DNA from: Mycobacterium sp. NS-7484
GTDB taxonomy: Bacteria; Actinomycetota; Actinomycetes; Mycobacteriales; Mycobacteriaceae
DNA length: 64,000 nucleotides
Assembly: GCF_001953975.1 (NCBI RefSeq)
Contig: NZ_MBEJ01000106.1
Span: 16,796 to 80,795, forward strand
Direction: 5' to 3'
Positions 8,900-19,549 of this stretch are shown piece by piece. The stretch's first letter is position 1. Each line of letters opens with the position of its first letter. A program made the position numbers and the translations under genes. The notes beneath the pieces are model-generated. The model worked only from the letters and a program-made list of their open reading frames with translations, was not told the origin of the DNA and did not search any database.

Positions 8900-9115
8900 T
8901 CAGTGGCAGGGGAAACCGAGCAGATGGCGAGCATCGTGCACGAACTCGTGCACGTAGGTGTTGTTGCCCAGCACCGAGGTGGCGCCCTGGTCCATGCCGA
9001 CGAAGTAGAGCGCGAGCAGCGCCACAAACGCGGTCAGCGTCAGCCAGAGCACCGCCTTCGTGGCCGACAGGTCGATTGCGCCAGCGTGGCTCTTACGTGC
9101 CTCTGCGGAAGTCAT
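8900..9115 (-). CDS. cbtB: Cobalt transporter subunit CbtB
   Basis: 71 residues. One transmembrane segment (about residues 20-40) and a C-terminal metal-binding tail with several His and a Cys (HEFVHDARHLLGFPCH) are the typical CbtB pattern. It is the first gene of the cbtB-cbtA unit and sits directly behind the cobalamin riboswitch. Confidence 0.93.
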   Translation of the reverse strand: MTSAEARKSHAGAIDLSATKAVLWLTLTAFVALLALYFVGMDQGATSVLGNNTYVHEFVHDARHLLGFPCH

Positions 9116-9124
9116 CTACGGGTC

Positions 9125-9260
9125 CTTTCCGGGAATTCGCGTCCCAGTCCGTGTGTGCGACAGGTCAGGGTCTGACTGTTCACAGTGGCGCGGCCGTCCT
9201 GGAGTTCCACCAGGTTCCTATGCCTGTCGATTACAGCAGCATCCTACGACCCGCGCAGGA
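9125..9260 (-). ncRNA. Cobalamin riboswitch upstream of cbtB-cbtA
   Basis: Read on the minus strand, this leader contains the conserved cobalamin aptamer core in order: GGAACCTGGTGGAACTCC (9201 region), then ACGGCCGCGCCACTGTGAAC with the B12-box heptamer GCCACTG at 9183-9189. An enclosing helix is visible: CGACAGG at 9223-9229 pairs with CCTGTCG at 9158-9164. The gene that follows encodes a cobalt transporter, the usual target. Outer limits are approximate. When cobalamin binds, expression of cobalt uptake should fall. Confidence 0.88.
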
Positions 9261-9292
9261 GATCTCCGGTCGGCAGGTATGAAACAGGTATG

Positions 9293-9322
9293 AAAAATGC
9301 CCCCGCCGTTGTGGCGAGGGCA
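9293..9322 (-). terminator. Intrinsic terminator after clpC1
   Basis: On the minus strand, 16 bases after the clpC1 stop, a GC-rich hairpin (arms 9313-9322 and 9298-9307, nine of ten pairs, five-base loop) is followed directly by five T (A-tract 9293-9297 on the plus strand). It should end clpC1 transcription before the cbtB leader. Confidence 0.75.
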
Positions 9323-9338
9323 TCTTTCGTGTTGAACC

Positions 9339-11867
<2,529 letters not shown>

Positions 11868-12094
11868 CGGTGGTTACCTGCTCTCCATCGCGTAGCGATA
11901 CCCGCGTACGGCTTTGTTATATCGGTTCTCTCAGAGCCCGCACGAAGTACCTGCCGTCCACTCTAGTGGGCGGCCGCCCCGGGCGCGGAGGTTGGCGGTC
12001 TGTTCCGCCCGAGGAGACCCGCCCGCAACCGGTGCTGCAGATGAGCAACGCCGCCGGTCGGCGAATCGTTTCCCGAAACCACGGCTTTCGGGTT
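11868..12094. other. clpC1 leader and promoter region, no gene
   Basis: This 227-base stretch between clpC1 and the ClgR-type site holds no convincing reading frame; short open frames on both strands have no family resemblance. It should contain the clpC1 promoter on the minus strand. I cannot fix a -10/-35 pair with confidence; an A/T-rich ttgttatatc at 11914-11923 is the best candidate region. Confidence 0.5.
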
Positions 12095-12109
12095 CGCCAT
12101 TAGCGAAAA
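12091..12109 (-). promoter_or_regulatory. ClgR-type operator upstream of clpC1
   Basis: On the minus strand the sequence reads TTTTCGCTAATGGCGAAC. It fits the ClgR consensus that I recall from corynebacteria, WNNWCGCYNANRGCGWWS, at every position, with CGC...GCG at 12095-12105. ClgR activates clp genes in actinobacteria, including clpC, so this site 228 bases before clpC1 is a credible activator site. It abuts the T-tract of the lsr2 terminator. Confidence 0.65.
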
Positions 12110-12141
12110 ACTCCGGACCGGGAATTCTCACCGGTCCGGAG
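12106..12141 (-). terminator. Intrinsic terminator after lsr2
   Basis: An 11-base-pair perfect inverted repeat (12111-12121 with 12131-12141, nine-base loop) lies 30 bases after the lsr2 stop. On the minus strand it is followed immediately by TTTTT (12106-12110). This is a textbook factor-independent terminator, unusual in mycobacteria, and it separates lsr2 from clpC1. Confidence 0.85.
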
Positions 12142-12170
12142 CTGGCAACTATCGGTTGAGTTGCGGTCGA

Positions 12171-12512
12171 TTATGTGGCGGCGTGGAAAGCGTCGATGAC
12201 GTCTGCCGGGATGCGCCCGCGGGTGGACACGTTGTGCCCGTTGCGCCGCGCCCATTCACGAATGGCGGCACTCTGCTCACGGTCGATGGCACCGCGGCCA
12301 CGGGCCGGCCCGGCAGCACGCCCGCGCCGGCGTCCACCGACGCGACGGCCGGCCTCCACCCACTGCTTCAGGTCATTGCGGAGCTTGGCGGCATTCTTGG
12401 ACGAAAGGTCGATCTCATAGGTGACACCGTCGAGACCGAATTCAACCGTCTCATCGGCGGTGGCTTCACCATCGAAATCGTCGACCAACGTGACGGTCAC
12501 TTTCTTTGCCAT
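12171..12512 (-). CDS. lsr2: Nucleoid-associated xenogeneic silencer Lsr2
   Basis: 113 residues from ATG at 12512 (MAKKVTVTL); an upstream in-frame start is not family-like. Residues 1-60 are the oligomerisation domain (VTVTLVDDFDGEATADETV). A basic linker follows, and the C-terminal domain carries the AT-hook-like R-G-R (STRGRIPADV), which inserts into the minor groove of AT-rich DNA. Lsr2 silences acquired AT-rich genes, and this window contains such a segment at about 59.1-61.7 kb. It has its own terminator. Confidence 0.97.
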   Translation of the reverse strand: MAKKVTVTLVDDFDGEATADETVEFGLDGVTYEIDLSSKNAAKLRNDLKQWVEAGRRVGGRRRGRAAGPARGRGAIDREQSAAIREWARRNGHNVSTRGRIPADVIDAFHAAT

Positions 12513-12643
12513 TACCCCGCACCGAACCCTTCTGCACACGCCATTGGTGACTAAGCCTGAGTATCCTGCACCCGGGGCCCAATGTGCCACAAAAACACGC
12601 ACATTTCCAACAGGGTGTCGATCACACCGGTCCAGTTGCAGTG

Positions 12644-14167
12644 TCAGTTACTGTGACGACGAACAATCGGGAACAAAACCGTCTCCCGAATAGACAAGCC
12701 CGTCAACGCCATCAACAGCCGATCGATACCCATTCCGGTGCCGGTGGTGGGCGGCATCGCGTACTCCAATGCGGCAAGGAAATCGTCGTCGAGAACCATT
12801 GCTTCATCATCACCGGCGGCCGCAGCGCGGGCCTGGGCCTCGAAACGTTCCCGCTGGATTACCGGATCGACGAGTTCGGAATATCCGGTGGCGAGTTCGA
12901 AACGTCGTATGTAGAGGTCCCATTTCTCGGTGACCCCGGCAATGCTGCGGTGGGCCCGGGTTAACGGTGAGGTCTCGACCGGGAAGTCGCGAACGAACGT
13001 CGGCGCCCACAACTTCGCACCCACGGTGTGTTCCCAGAGTTCCTCGACCAATTTTCCGTGCCCGTAGCCGCGGTCGCGTGCAATCTCGAGCTCCAGGTTG
13101 TCGGCAATACGCCACAAGTGCTCAACGGATGTCTCGGGAGTGATCTCCTCGCCAAGGGCCTCAGACAACGAGGGATACATTTCCAATGTGTCCCATTGGC
13201 CGTCGAGGTCATAGATTGTGCCATCAGGCAATGGCACCTGACGGGTGCCGATCGCCTCATCGGCGACCTCTTGAATAAGTTCGCGCGTGACAACCGCCGA
13301 ATCGTTGTAGTCACCGTACGCCTGATATGTCTCCAGCATCGAGAATTCCGGTGAGTGCGTGGAATCGACACCTTCGTTGCGAAAGTTCCGATTCAACTCG
13401 AAAACGCGGTCAAATCCGCCGACGATGCAACGTTTGAGGAACAGTTCCGGCGCGATCCTCAGGTACAGATCGACATCGAGTGCATTGGAGTGGGTAATGA
13501 ACGGGCGAGCCGCCGCGCCGCCGGCCAGCGTTTGCAGCATCGGCGTCTCGACTTCCAGGAAGCCCCGGCGTTCCAGCGCCGAACGGACCGCACGCACCAC
13601 GGCCACCCGCTGACGCGCGATGCTGCGGGCCTCGGGACGCACGATGAGATCGACATAGCGTTGACGCACCCGGGCTTCTTCGCTCATTTCTTTGTGAGCA
13701 ACCGGAAGTGGCCGCAGCGCCTTGGCCGCCATCTGCCACGAGTCGGCCAGCACCGACAGTTCGCCGCGCTTCGAGCTGATCACTTCACCGTGGACGAACA
13801 CGATGTCGCCCAGGTCCACGTCGGCCTTCCACGCATCCAGCGACTCCTGCCCCACCTGGGCCAGGCTGATCATCGCCTGCAGCTGCGTGCCGTCGCCCTC
13901 CTGCAGCGTCGCGAAGCACAATTTGCCCGAGTTACGCGCGAACACCACCCGGCCGGAGACGCCGACGATGTCGCCGGTCTGGGTGTCGGCGACCAGGTCC
14001 GGATAGGCATCGCGCAGCTCGGCCAACGTGTGGGTCCGCGGAACGGTCACCGGATAGGGCTCGCGGCCCTCTGCCAGCAGCCGCTCCCGTTTGGCCTGAC
14101 GAATCCGGAACTGCTCGGGAAGGTCGGCCTGGGACTGGGACGCGTCGTCGCGATCGGCTGGGCTCAC
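12644..14167 (-). CDS. lysS: Lysyl-tRNA synthetase, class II
   Basis: 507 residues from GTG at 14167 (VSPADRDDASQS); the frame is open upstream but without family similarity. The N-terminal OB-fold anticodon-binding domain (about 60-170, DIVGVSGRVVFARNSGKL) precedes the class-II catalytic core. Motif 2 is at VFELNRNFRNEGVDSTHSPEFSM and motif 3 at GTGMGIDRLLMALTG near the C-terminus. It charges tRNA-Lys in the cytoplasm. Position between coaX and lsr2 and length agree with LysS1 Rv3598c. A 156-base gap separates it from coaX and probably holds its promoter. Confidence 0.96.
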   Translation of the reverse strand: MSPADRDDASQSQADLPEQFRIRQAKRERLLAEGREPYPVTVPRTHTLAELRDAYPDLVADTQTGDIVGVSGRVVFARNSGKLCFATLQEGDGTQLQAMISLAQVGQESLDAWKADVDLGDIVFVHGEVISSKRGELSVLADSWQMAAKALRPLPVAHKEMSEEARVRQRYVDLIVRPEARSIARQRVAVVRAVRSALERRGFLEVETPMLQTLAGGAAARPFITHSNALDVDLYLRIAPELFLKRCIVGGFDRVFELNRNFRNEGVDSTHSPEFSMLETYQAYGDYNDSAVVTRELIQEVADEAIGTRQVPLPDGTIYDLDGQWDTLEMYPSLSEALGEEITPETSVEHLWRIADNLELEIARDRGYGHGKLVEELWEHTVGAKLWAPTFVRDFPVETSPLTRAHRSIAGVTEKWDLYIRRFELATGYSELVDPVIQRERFEAQARAAAAGDDEAMVLDDDFLAALEYAMPPTTGTGMGIDRLLMALTGLSIRETVLFPIVRRHSN

Positions 14168-14323
14168 AAAATGCCAGCTTAAAGGAACACCGGAACGCGT
14201 CCTGCCACGCCGACGGGCCGGAGGAACTCGACTGCGAGGTCGCGGGCCGGTGGGCACGGCTGCACGGTCAGCCGTTGTGTACAACCTCACAACCGCGACC
14301 CGCCGCCCCGGCGGCGAGCCGCC

Positions 14324-15139
14324 TCAGCGGGCCGGCTTCAGCCGGCCGCGCTGGCTGTCGCGGTTGCGTTCGAACACCAGGCGCAGCCCGTCGAGGGTGA
14401 GGTTGCGGTCGTAGTGCTCGACCGTGCGCAGGTCCGGCAGCACCAGCGGAGCGGTGTACCCGGTGGCCACCACCGCGACGTCGCCGCCGGAGAATCCGTC
14501 GACGTCCTCGCGAATCCGGTTGACCAACCCGTCGACCAGTCCGGCGAATCCGAACACCGCACCGGCCTGCATGCATTCCACGGTGTTCTTGCCGATCACC
14601 GAACGCGGCCGGGTCAGCTCGACGCGGCGCAGCGCGGCGGACCTGGCGGCAGCAGCGTCAGACGACACCTGCACCCCGGGGGCGATGGCCCCGCCCAGGA
14701 ACTCGCCCTTGGCCGATACCACGTCGACACAGATCGACGAGCCGAAGTCGACGATGATCGCCGCGGTGCCGTATTTGTGAAAGGCGGCAAGGCAATTCAC
14801 GATCCGATCGGCCCCGACCTCCTTCGGGTTGTCGACCAGCAGCGGGATGCCGGTACGCACCCCGGGCTCGATGAGCACGTGCGGCACCGACGGCCAGTAC
14901 TGCTCGAGCATCAGCCGTACCTCATGCAGCACCGAGGGCACCGTGGAGAGGGCGGTCGCGCCGGTCAGTTCGTCCGCGGCATCACCGATCAGGCCGTCGA
15001 TGGTGAGCGCCAACTCGTCGGCGGTCACCTCGGATTCAGTTCGAATCCGCCACTGCTGCACCACTTTCGCGTGATCTCCGGACCCGGAGATCAACCCGAC
15101 GATGGTGTGGGTGTTGCGGACGTCGATGGCGAGAAGCAT
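14324..15139 (-). CDS. coaX: Type III pantothenate kinase
   Basis: 271 residues. It phosphorylates pantothenate, the first step from vitamin B5 to CoA. The N-terminal phosphate motif of this ASKHA-fold enzyme is DVRNTHT (residues 6-12). The second conserved block GADRIVNCLAAFHKYGTAAIIVDFG and the Asp in IVDFGSSICVDVV follow. Its ATG overlaps the panD stop by one base (TGATG), so it is translationally coupled to the pantothenate genes. Confidence 0.95.
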   Translation of the reverse strand: MLLAIDVRNTHTIVGLISGSGDHAKVVQQWRIRTESEVTADELALTIDGLIGDAADELTGATALSTVPSVLHEVRLMLEQYWPSVPHVLIEPGVRTGIPLLVDNPKEVGADRIVNCLAAFHKYGTAAIIVDFGSSICVDVVSAKGEFLGGAIAPGVQVSSDAAAARSAALRRVELTRPRSVIGKNTVECMQAGAVFGFAGLVDGLVNRIREDVDGFSGGDVAVVATGYTAPLVLPDLRTVEHYDRNLTLDGLRLVFERNRDSQRGRLKPAR

Positions 15140-15555
15140 CAGCGCGGTGACATCAGTTCGGACACGTCTTCGGGGACGTAGGCCGGATCGTGACTGTGCT
15201 CGCCGAGGTCGATCTGCTTGTTGTCGTTGTCCACGAAGACGATCCGCGGCCGGTAGGTACGGGCCTCGGCGTCCTCCATCACGCCGTAGGCGATCAGGAT
15301 GACCAGATCCCCGGGATGGATGAGATGCGCGGCCGCGCCGTTGATCCCGATCACCCCGGTGCCCCGCTCACCGGTGATCGCATAGGTCACCAGGCGGGCG
15401 CCGTTGTCGATGTCGACGATCGTGACCTGCTCACCTTCGAGCAGGTCGGCGGCCTCCATCAGGTCGGCGTCGATGGTCACCGAGCCGACGTAGTGCAGGT
15501 CCGCCTGCGTCACGGTGGCACGGTGAATCTTGGATTTCAGCATGGTGCGCTGCAT
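15139..15555 (-). CDS. panD: Aspartate 1-decarboxylase (proenzyme)
   Basis: 138 residues from ATG at 15555 (MQRTMLKSK). It makes beta-alanine from aspartate for pantothenate. The self-cleavage site Gly24-Ser25 (HYVGS) that creates the pyruvoyl cofactor is at the family position. Other conserved residues are also present (Tyr in VTYAITGERGTG and the INGAAAHL loop). It overlaps panC upstream and coaX downstream by one base each (TGATG), a tight translationally coupled block. PanD is a pyrazinoic-acid target in M. tuberculosis. Confidence 0.96.
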   Translation of the reverse strand: MQRTMLKSKIHRATVTQADLHYVGSVTIDADLMEAADLLEGEQVTIVDIDNGARLVTYAITGERGTGVIGINGAAAHLIHPGDLVILIAYGVMEDAEARTYRPRIVFVDNDNKQIDLGEHSHDPAYVPEDVSELMSPR

Positions 15556-16496
15556 CAGTTCCTCCAGGGCAGTTCATGATTGTCGTCGCCGACGCGGGGG
15601 TGTCCGTCGATGCCGGCCGAGGCACCGATGTCGACAGAGATGTTGTCCAACAGCCGGGTTCGGCCCAGCCGGGCGGCCACCAACAGCCGGGCCTGGCCTT
15701 CGGCCGGGGCCGGGCCCAGCAGCGCGTCGCGCACCTCGAGATAGTCGACGTCGATGGCCGGAACCTCGTCCAGCACGGCACGGGCCGCCTCGATGGCGGC
15801 CAATGCACCACCGGCGGCGGCGTACTTTCCGGCCAGCAGGGCCGCTGACAGTGCACCGGCCTGCTCGCGTTCGTCGGCGTCGAGGTACTGGTTGCGTGAG
15901 GACATCGCCAGCCCGTCGGACTCGCGCACGATGGGCACCCCGACGATCTGCACATCCACGTTCAGGTCGGCGACCATCTGCCGGATCAACGCCAGTTGCT
16001 GGTAGTCCTTCTCGCCGAAGAACGCCCGATCCGGCCGGACGATCTGCAGGAGTTTGAGCACGACGGTCAGTACGCCGGCGAAATGTCCTGGGCGCGAGGC
16101 ACCTTCGAGCTCGTCGCCGACGGGGCCGGGCTGTACGCTGGTGCGCGGGCCGTCCGGATACATGGCCGATGCGGTTGGGGTGAACACGATGTCGACGCCT
16201 TCGGCACGCAACGCGGCCAGGTCGTCGTCAAGGGTGCGGGGGTAGGCATCGAGATCCTCACCGGCGCCGAATTGCAGTGGGTTGACGAAGATCGACACCA
16301 CCACCACCGCACCGGGCACCCGCTTGGCCGCACGAATCAGGGTCAGGTGCCCGCCGTGCAGCGCGCCCATCGTCGGTACCAGCGTGATCCGCCGGCCGCT
16401 GGTGCGCAGCGCCCGCGTGACCGCCGAGACGTCGGCGGGCGCGGAGTAGACATTGAGCTCGCCGGCCACGAACTTGGGCGGATTGCTGTGGGTCAT
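15555..16496 (-). CDS. panC: Pantothenate synthetase (pantoate-beta-alanine ligase)
   Basis: 313 residues. It joins pantoate and beta-alanine using ATP. Signature motifs are PTMGALHGGHL near residue 41 (HIGH-type nucleotide site), FVNPLQFG, the ATP-binding FFGEKDYQQL and the KMSKS-like AMSSRNQYL. The length is close to the M. tuberculosis enzyme. It overlaps the DUF2520 gene by 4 bases (ATGA) and panD by one base. Confidence 0.96.
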   Translation of the reverse strand: MTHSNPPKFVAGELNVYSAPADVSAVTRALRTSGRRITLVPTMGALHGGHLTLIRAAKRVPGAVVVVSIFVNPLQFGAGEDLDAYPRTLDDDLAALRAEGVDIVFTPTASAMYPDGPRTSVQPGPVGDELEGASRPGHFAGVLTVVLKLLQIVRPDRAFFGEKDYQQLALIRQMVADLNVDVQIVGVPIVRESDGLAMSSRNQYLDADEREQAGALSAALLAGKYAAAGGALAAIEAARAVLDEVPAIDVDYLEVRDALLGPAPAEGQARLLVAARLGRTRLLDNISVDIGASAGIDGHPRVGDDNHELPWRN

Positions 16497-17452
16497 CCTT
16501 GACTCGTTTCCGGGCTCGATTCGGTCAGAACTTGCAGGACGTCCTGCGGTGCGTGGGCACGTTGAGCGGTCCGCAGCGAATTGGCCCGATATGACTGGGC
16601 CAGTTGAGGATCCAGTTCGGCCAGCGCCTGCAGATGCGCCGCCACCGCGGCCGCGTCACCACGGGCCACCGGCCCGGTCAGGGCGGCCTGACCGCGTTGC
16701 AGCGCATTCTCCAGCGCCGCCCGGGCCAGCGGTCCCACCGCCCGCTCGGGCAGCCCGCCGGGGGCATCGCCGACGAGTTCCTGGCCGAGCAGTTCCTGAC
16801 CGCGCAGCGAGGCCCGCAGGGTGTCGACGGCATCGAGCACGAGGGTGACCAGGTGGTTGCTGGCATGCGCCAGCGCGGCGTGATAGCGGGTCCTGGCATC
16901 CTCGGGGACCCGGAACGGCTCCCCACCGATCTCCAGCACCAGCGACTGCCCGATCGCATACCCCACCTCGTCGGCGGCGGTGATGCCGAAACAGGTGTCG
17001 GGCAGCCGGGCGATGTCCTCGTCGGAACCGGTGAACGTCATCGCCGGGTGGATGGCCAGCGGTATGCATCCTTGCTCGCTCAACGGCGCCAGCACCGCGA
17101 CGCCGTTCGCCCCGGAGGTGTGCACCACGATGGTTCCGGGCCGGACGGCACCGGTGGCAGCCAGGCCGGATACCAGGGAGGCGAGCTCGGCGTCGGGGAC
17201 GGCCAACAGCAACAGCTCGGCGCGCCGGGCCACCTCGGCCACCGGGAGGATCGCGGTGTCGGGCAGCCGGCGCTGCGCCCGCAGCCGCGAGGCCTCGGAG
17301 ATCGCGCTGCACGCCACCACGACATGTTCGACCCGCTCCAAGGCATGGCCGAGCGCCGTGCCGACCCGGCCGGCGGAAATGACGCCGACGCTGAGCCTGG
17401 CCGGACGCAGGCCCTCAGGTGGAGACCACCCGTCTGCCGGGAGCTGCTGCAT
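16493..17452 (-). CDS. Rossmann-fold/DUF2520 protein of the pantothenate operon (Rv3603c-like)
   Basis: 319 residues from ATG at 17452 (MQQLPADGW); GTG at 17467 is an alternative. Residues about 20-150 form a Rossmann dehydrogenase domain (SVGVISAGRVGTALGHAL). A helical DUF2520 domain follows (HPAMTFTGSDEDIARLPDTCFG), as in 6-phosphogluconate-dehydrogenase-like enzymes. This is the general architecture of ketopantoate reductases. It overlaps panC by 4 bases. Function is not established; a reductase role in pantoate supply is an inference from fold and operon position only. Confidence 0.85.
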   Translation of the reverse strand: MQQLPADGWSPPEGLRPARLSVGVISAGRVGTALGHALERVEHVVVACSAISEASRLRAQRRLPDTAILPVAEVARRAELLLLAVPDAELASLVSGLAATGAVRPGTIVVHTSGANGVAVLAPLSEQGCIPLAIHPAMTFTGSDEDIARLPDTCFGITAADEVGYAIGQSLVLEIGGEPFRVPEDARTRYHAALAHASNHLVTLVLDAVDTLRASLRGQELLGQELVGDAPGGLPERAVGPLARAALENALQRGQAALTGPVARGDAAAVAAHLQALAELDPQLAQSYRANSLRTAQRAHAPQDVLQVLTESSPETSQG

Positions 17453-17531
17453 CGCAGACGACCTCACAGGATGAATAGGTTCTCGTTCCAGTCCCGCGTG
17501 GCGGGTACCGGACGGTCGCCACGAGACTAAC

Positions 17532-18995
17532 TCACGGTTCGCGACGCCTGCGACGGCCGCCTTCTGCCGGGGCCGACTGGAACCGTGCCAGCAACTCACT
17601 GACCGACTGTCCGTCGGCGTGGTGGCCGTTCTGTGGCTCCGGCTCGTCGTCGCTGCGGTGCCGCGACGCCCGCCGCGGCGGCTGGGAGGGCGGCGCCGAC
17701 GGTTCGGCGGCCAGGGCCGGTGACGGCTGAGCGGCTGCGGGCCGCGCTGGATCGGACTCGGCCGGGGCGGAGTGGCGACCGCGAGGCGGCTCGGGCGTCT
17801 GGGCTGCCGACATCGCCGGGGCCGGGGTCCCCGGGGGTTCCGGCGTGGGCTCCGGGGCCGGTGCCGCTGTGGGTTCCGGGGCTGTCTGCGGGGTCGACTC
17901 CGGGGCGCGACGCCGGCCGACGTACTCGGTTGCCGCACCGTTCTGCGGGGTCACCGGGGCTGACCAGTTGCTGCCCGGTGCGCCCGCGGGAATCCACTGG
18001 CCCTCGGCGGGGGCGGGTTGCCAACCGGTCGCGGCCGGTTCGGAAGCCGCGTCCGGTGCCGGTTCCGGTGCCGGCACGGGCCCGGGCTGGGGCTCCGGTT
18101 CGGGGGCTTCGATCGTCGGTGACGGTTGCATCGGGGGCATGGTCGGCGGTGGGGGCGGCGGCGCCCAGGCCGACGTGGCCTCCGCGGGCCGACGTGCCGC
18201 CGGTTGCGGCTCCGGACGGGGCTGGGGTTGGGGCTCGGGCTCGACGCGAGGTTCGGGCTCCGCCTGGGGCTCGCGGCGCGGCGGCTCCGGCTGGCGTGCG
18301 GACTCCTGCTGCTGGCGCCGACGGCGGCGCGGCGGTTCACCCGCGGGCATCGGCCGTGACGGCAGCCGGTGGGCACCACCGGAGGTCGCCCAGTCGTTCT
18401 CCGGGGGATGCGGCTCGGCCGGAACGTCGATGATCGGGGTTTCCTCGGTCCGCGACGTACGGATGTCGGTGACCTCGACCGGTGGCACGTCCAGACGGCT
18501 GGCGGTGACCCGGCCCGCGGTGCGTACCGCGCTCTTGTCGGTCTCGATGGCCGGGCGGTTCATCAGGTCGGTGTCGAACAAGATCTCCAGGTTGGCCCGC
18601 AACGCGGCGAGTTCGGCGCGCAATGCGGCCACCTCGTCGGCGGCCTGGGCGCGCAGCTCGGAGGCCAGCTCCCGGCGCAGTTGGGTTTCGACGGTCAGCT
18701 CGTACTCTCGCCGCGCGGAGATCTCCCGGTCCAGCTGCAGGTCGTAGACGAACTTCAGGTCCCGCGCCTTGGCCTGGTCCAGATCGCTCTGGCGGCGGTA
18801 GATGACAGAGACGAAGGCCGCCACCACGGCAGCCCACAGCGCCAGGATGACGGCGAGTTTCAGCAACTCGACTCGATCGGTGAAGACCAATGCGGAACTG
18901 GCCAGAATGGCGAGCACCAGCAATACCGTCAAGAGGAGCCAGCCCGGCCTTCGGCCGCCGCGCCGTGGCCGACCACCGCGGGGCAGAACGGTCAT
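17532..18995 (-). CDS. Membrane protein with coiled coil and long Pro-rich tail (Rv3604c-like)
   Basis: 487 residues from ATG at 18995 (MTVLPRGGR). Two transmembrane helices (about 20-40 and 45-65) are followed by a charged coiled coil (about 70-140, rich in Glu/Arg/Ala). After this comes a very long low-complexity tail of Pro, Glu, Ala and Arg repeats, ending in a basic cluster RRRRRE. Position between the DUF2520 gene and the DUF3180 gene matches Rv3604c. It may be a scaffold at the envelope; no enzymatic motif seen. Such repeats may vary in length between strains. Confidence 0.85.
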   Translation of the reverse strand: MTVLPRGGRPRRGGRRPGWLLLTVLLVLAILASSALVFTDRVELLKLAVILALWAAVVAAFVSVIYRRQSDLDQAKARDLKFVYDLQLDREISARREYELTVETQLRRELASELRAQAADEVAALRAELAALRANLEILFDTDLMNRPAIETDKSAVRTAGRVTASRLDVPPVEVTDIRTSRTEETPIIDVPAEPHPPENDWATSGGAHRLPSRPMPAGEPPRRRRRQQQESARQPEPPRREPQAEPEPRVEPEPQPQPRPEPQPAARRPAEATSAWAPPPPPPTMPPMQPSPTIEAPEPEPQPGPVPAPEPAPDAASEPAATGWQPAPAEGQWIPAGAPGSNWSAPVTPQNGAATEYVGRRRAPESTPQTAPEPTAAPAPEPTPEPPGTPAPAMSAAQTPEPPRGRHSAPAESDPARPAAAQPSPALAAEPSAPPSQPPRRASRHRSDDEPEPQNGHHADGQSVSELLARFQSAPAEGGRRRRREP

Positions 18996-19072
18996 GCGCC
19001 GACTGTACCCGTCACCGGCCATTCAGCCGGGCGACCGCTGCGGCGATTCGGCCATCGACCTGAGGAAATCGG

Positions 19073-19549
19073 CTATTCGGTGGCGGTGTCGCCGTTGTCG
19101 GGCGGCTCGCCGGGGGACGTGCAGCAATGCTGCAGCCACACCGCCGCAACGGCGAGCGCCAGCGCACTGATCGCGGCGACCACCGCACCCGGGGTGTCTT
19201 CCCCGGCCACCCGCAGTTCGCCGCGGCGCGGCAGCAGGTAGACCACGACACCGATCCACCAACCCGCGACAATGGCCCCGACCCAGGCCGACGCCTTGGC
19301 GATGACGACCGACCGGGCCACCGCCAACGGATGCAGCCGGCCGGTGCCGACCCCGATCTGGCCGTCGTTGATCTTGGCCCGCACGTAGAACGCCCAACCG
19401 GCCTCGATGAGTGCGACCGCCAGCAGCGACAGACCGGTCCACACCGTCAGCGGCGGAAACCACCGATAGAGAATTGCGACCAGCACATAGCCGACGATCG
19501 CCACGATCGCCGTGGTGCCGGCCAGATCACGTTTGCGGGTCGGCCCCAT
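19073..19549 (-). CDS. DUF3180 family membrane protein (Rv3605c-like)
   Basis: 158 residues from ATG at 19549 (MGPTRKRDL). Four transmembrane segments are visible (about 10-30, 33-52, 80-102, 120-140). This family sits between folK and panC in many actinobacteria. Its ATG overlaps the folK stop by one base (TGATG). Role unknown; conservation inside a folate/pantothenate operon suggests cotranscription rather than a proven functional link. Confidence 0.88.
   Translation of the reverse strand: MGPTRKRDLAGTTAIVAIVGYVLVAILYRWFPPLTVWTGLSLLAVALIEAGWAFYVRAKINDGQIGVGTGRLHPLAVARSVVIAKASAWVGAIVAGWWIGVVVYLLPRRGELRVAGEDTPGAVVAAISALALAVAAVWLQHCCTSPGEPPDNGDTATE

Noticed and set aside
14274..14285. Short palindrome GTTGTGTACAAC before lysS
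   Set aside because: Only five base pairs per arm, isolated and with no known regulator; it could occur by chance.
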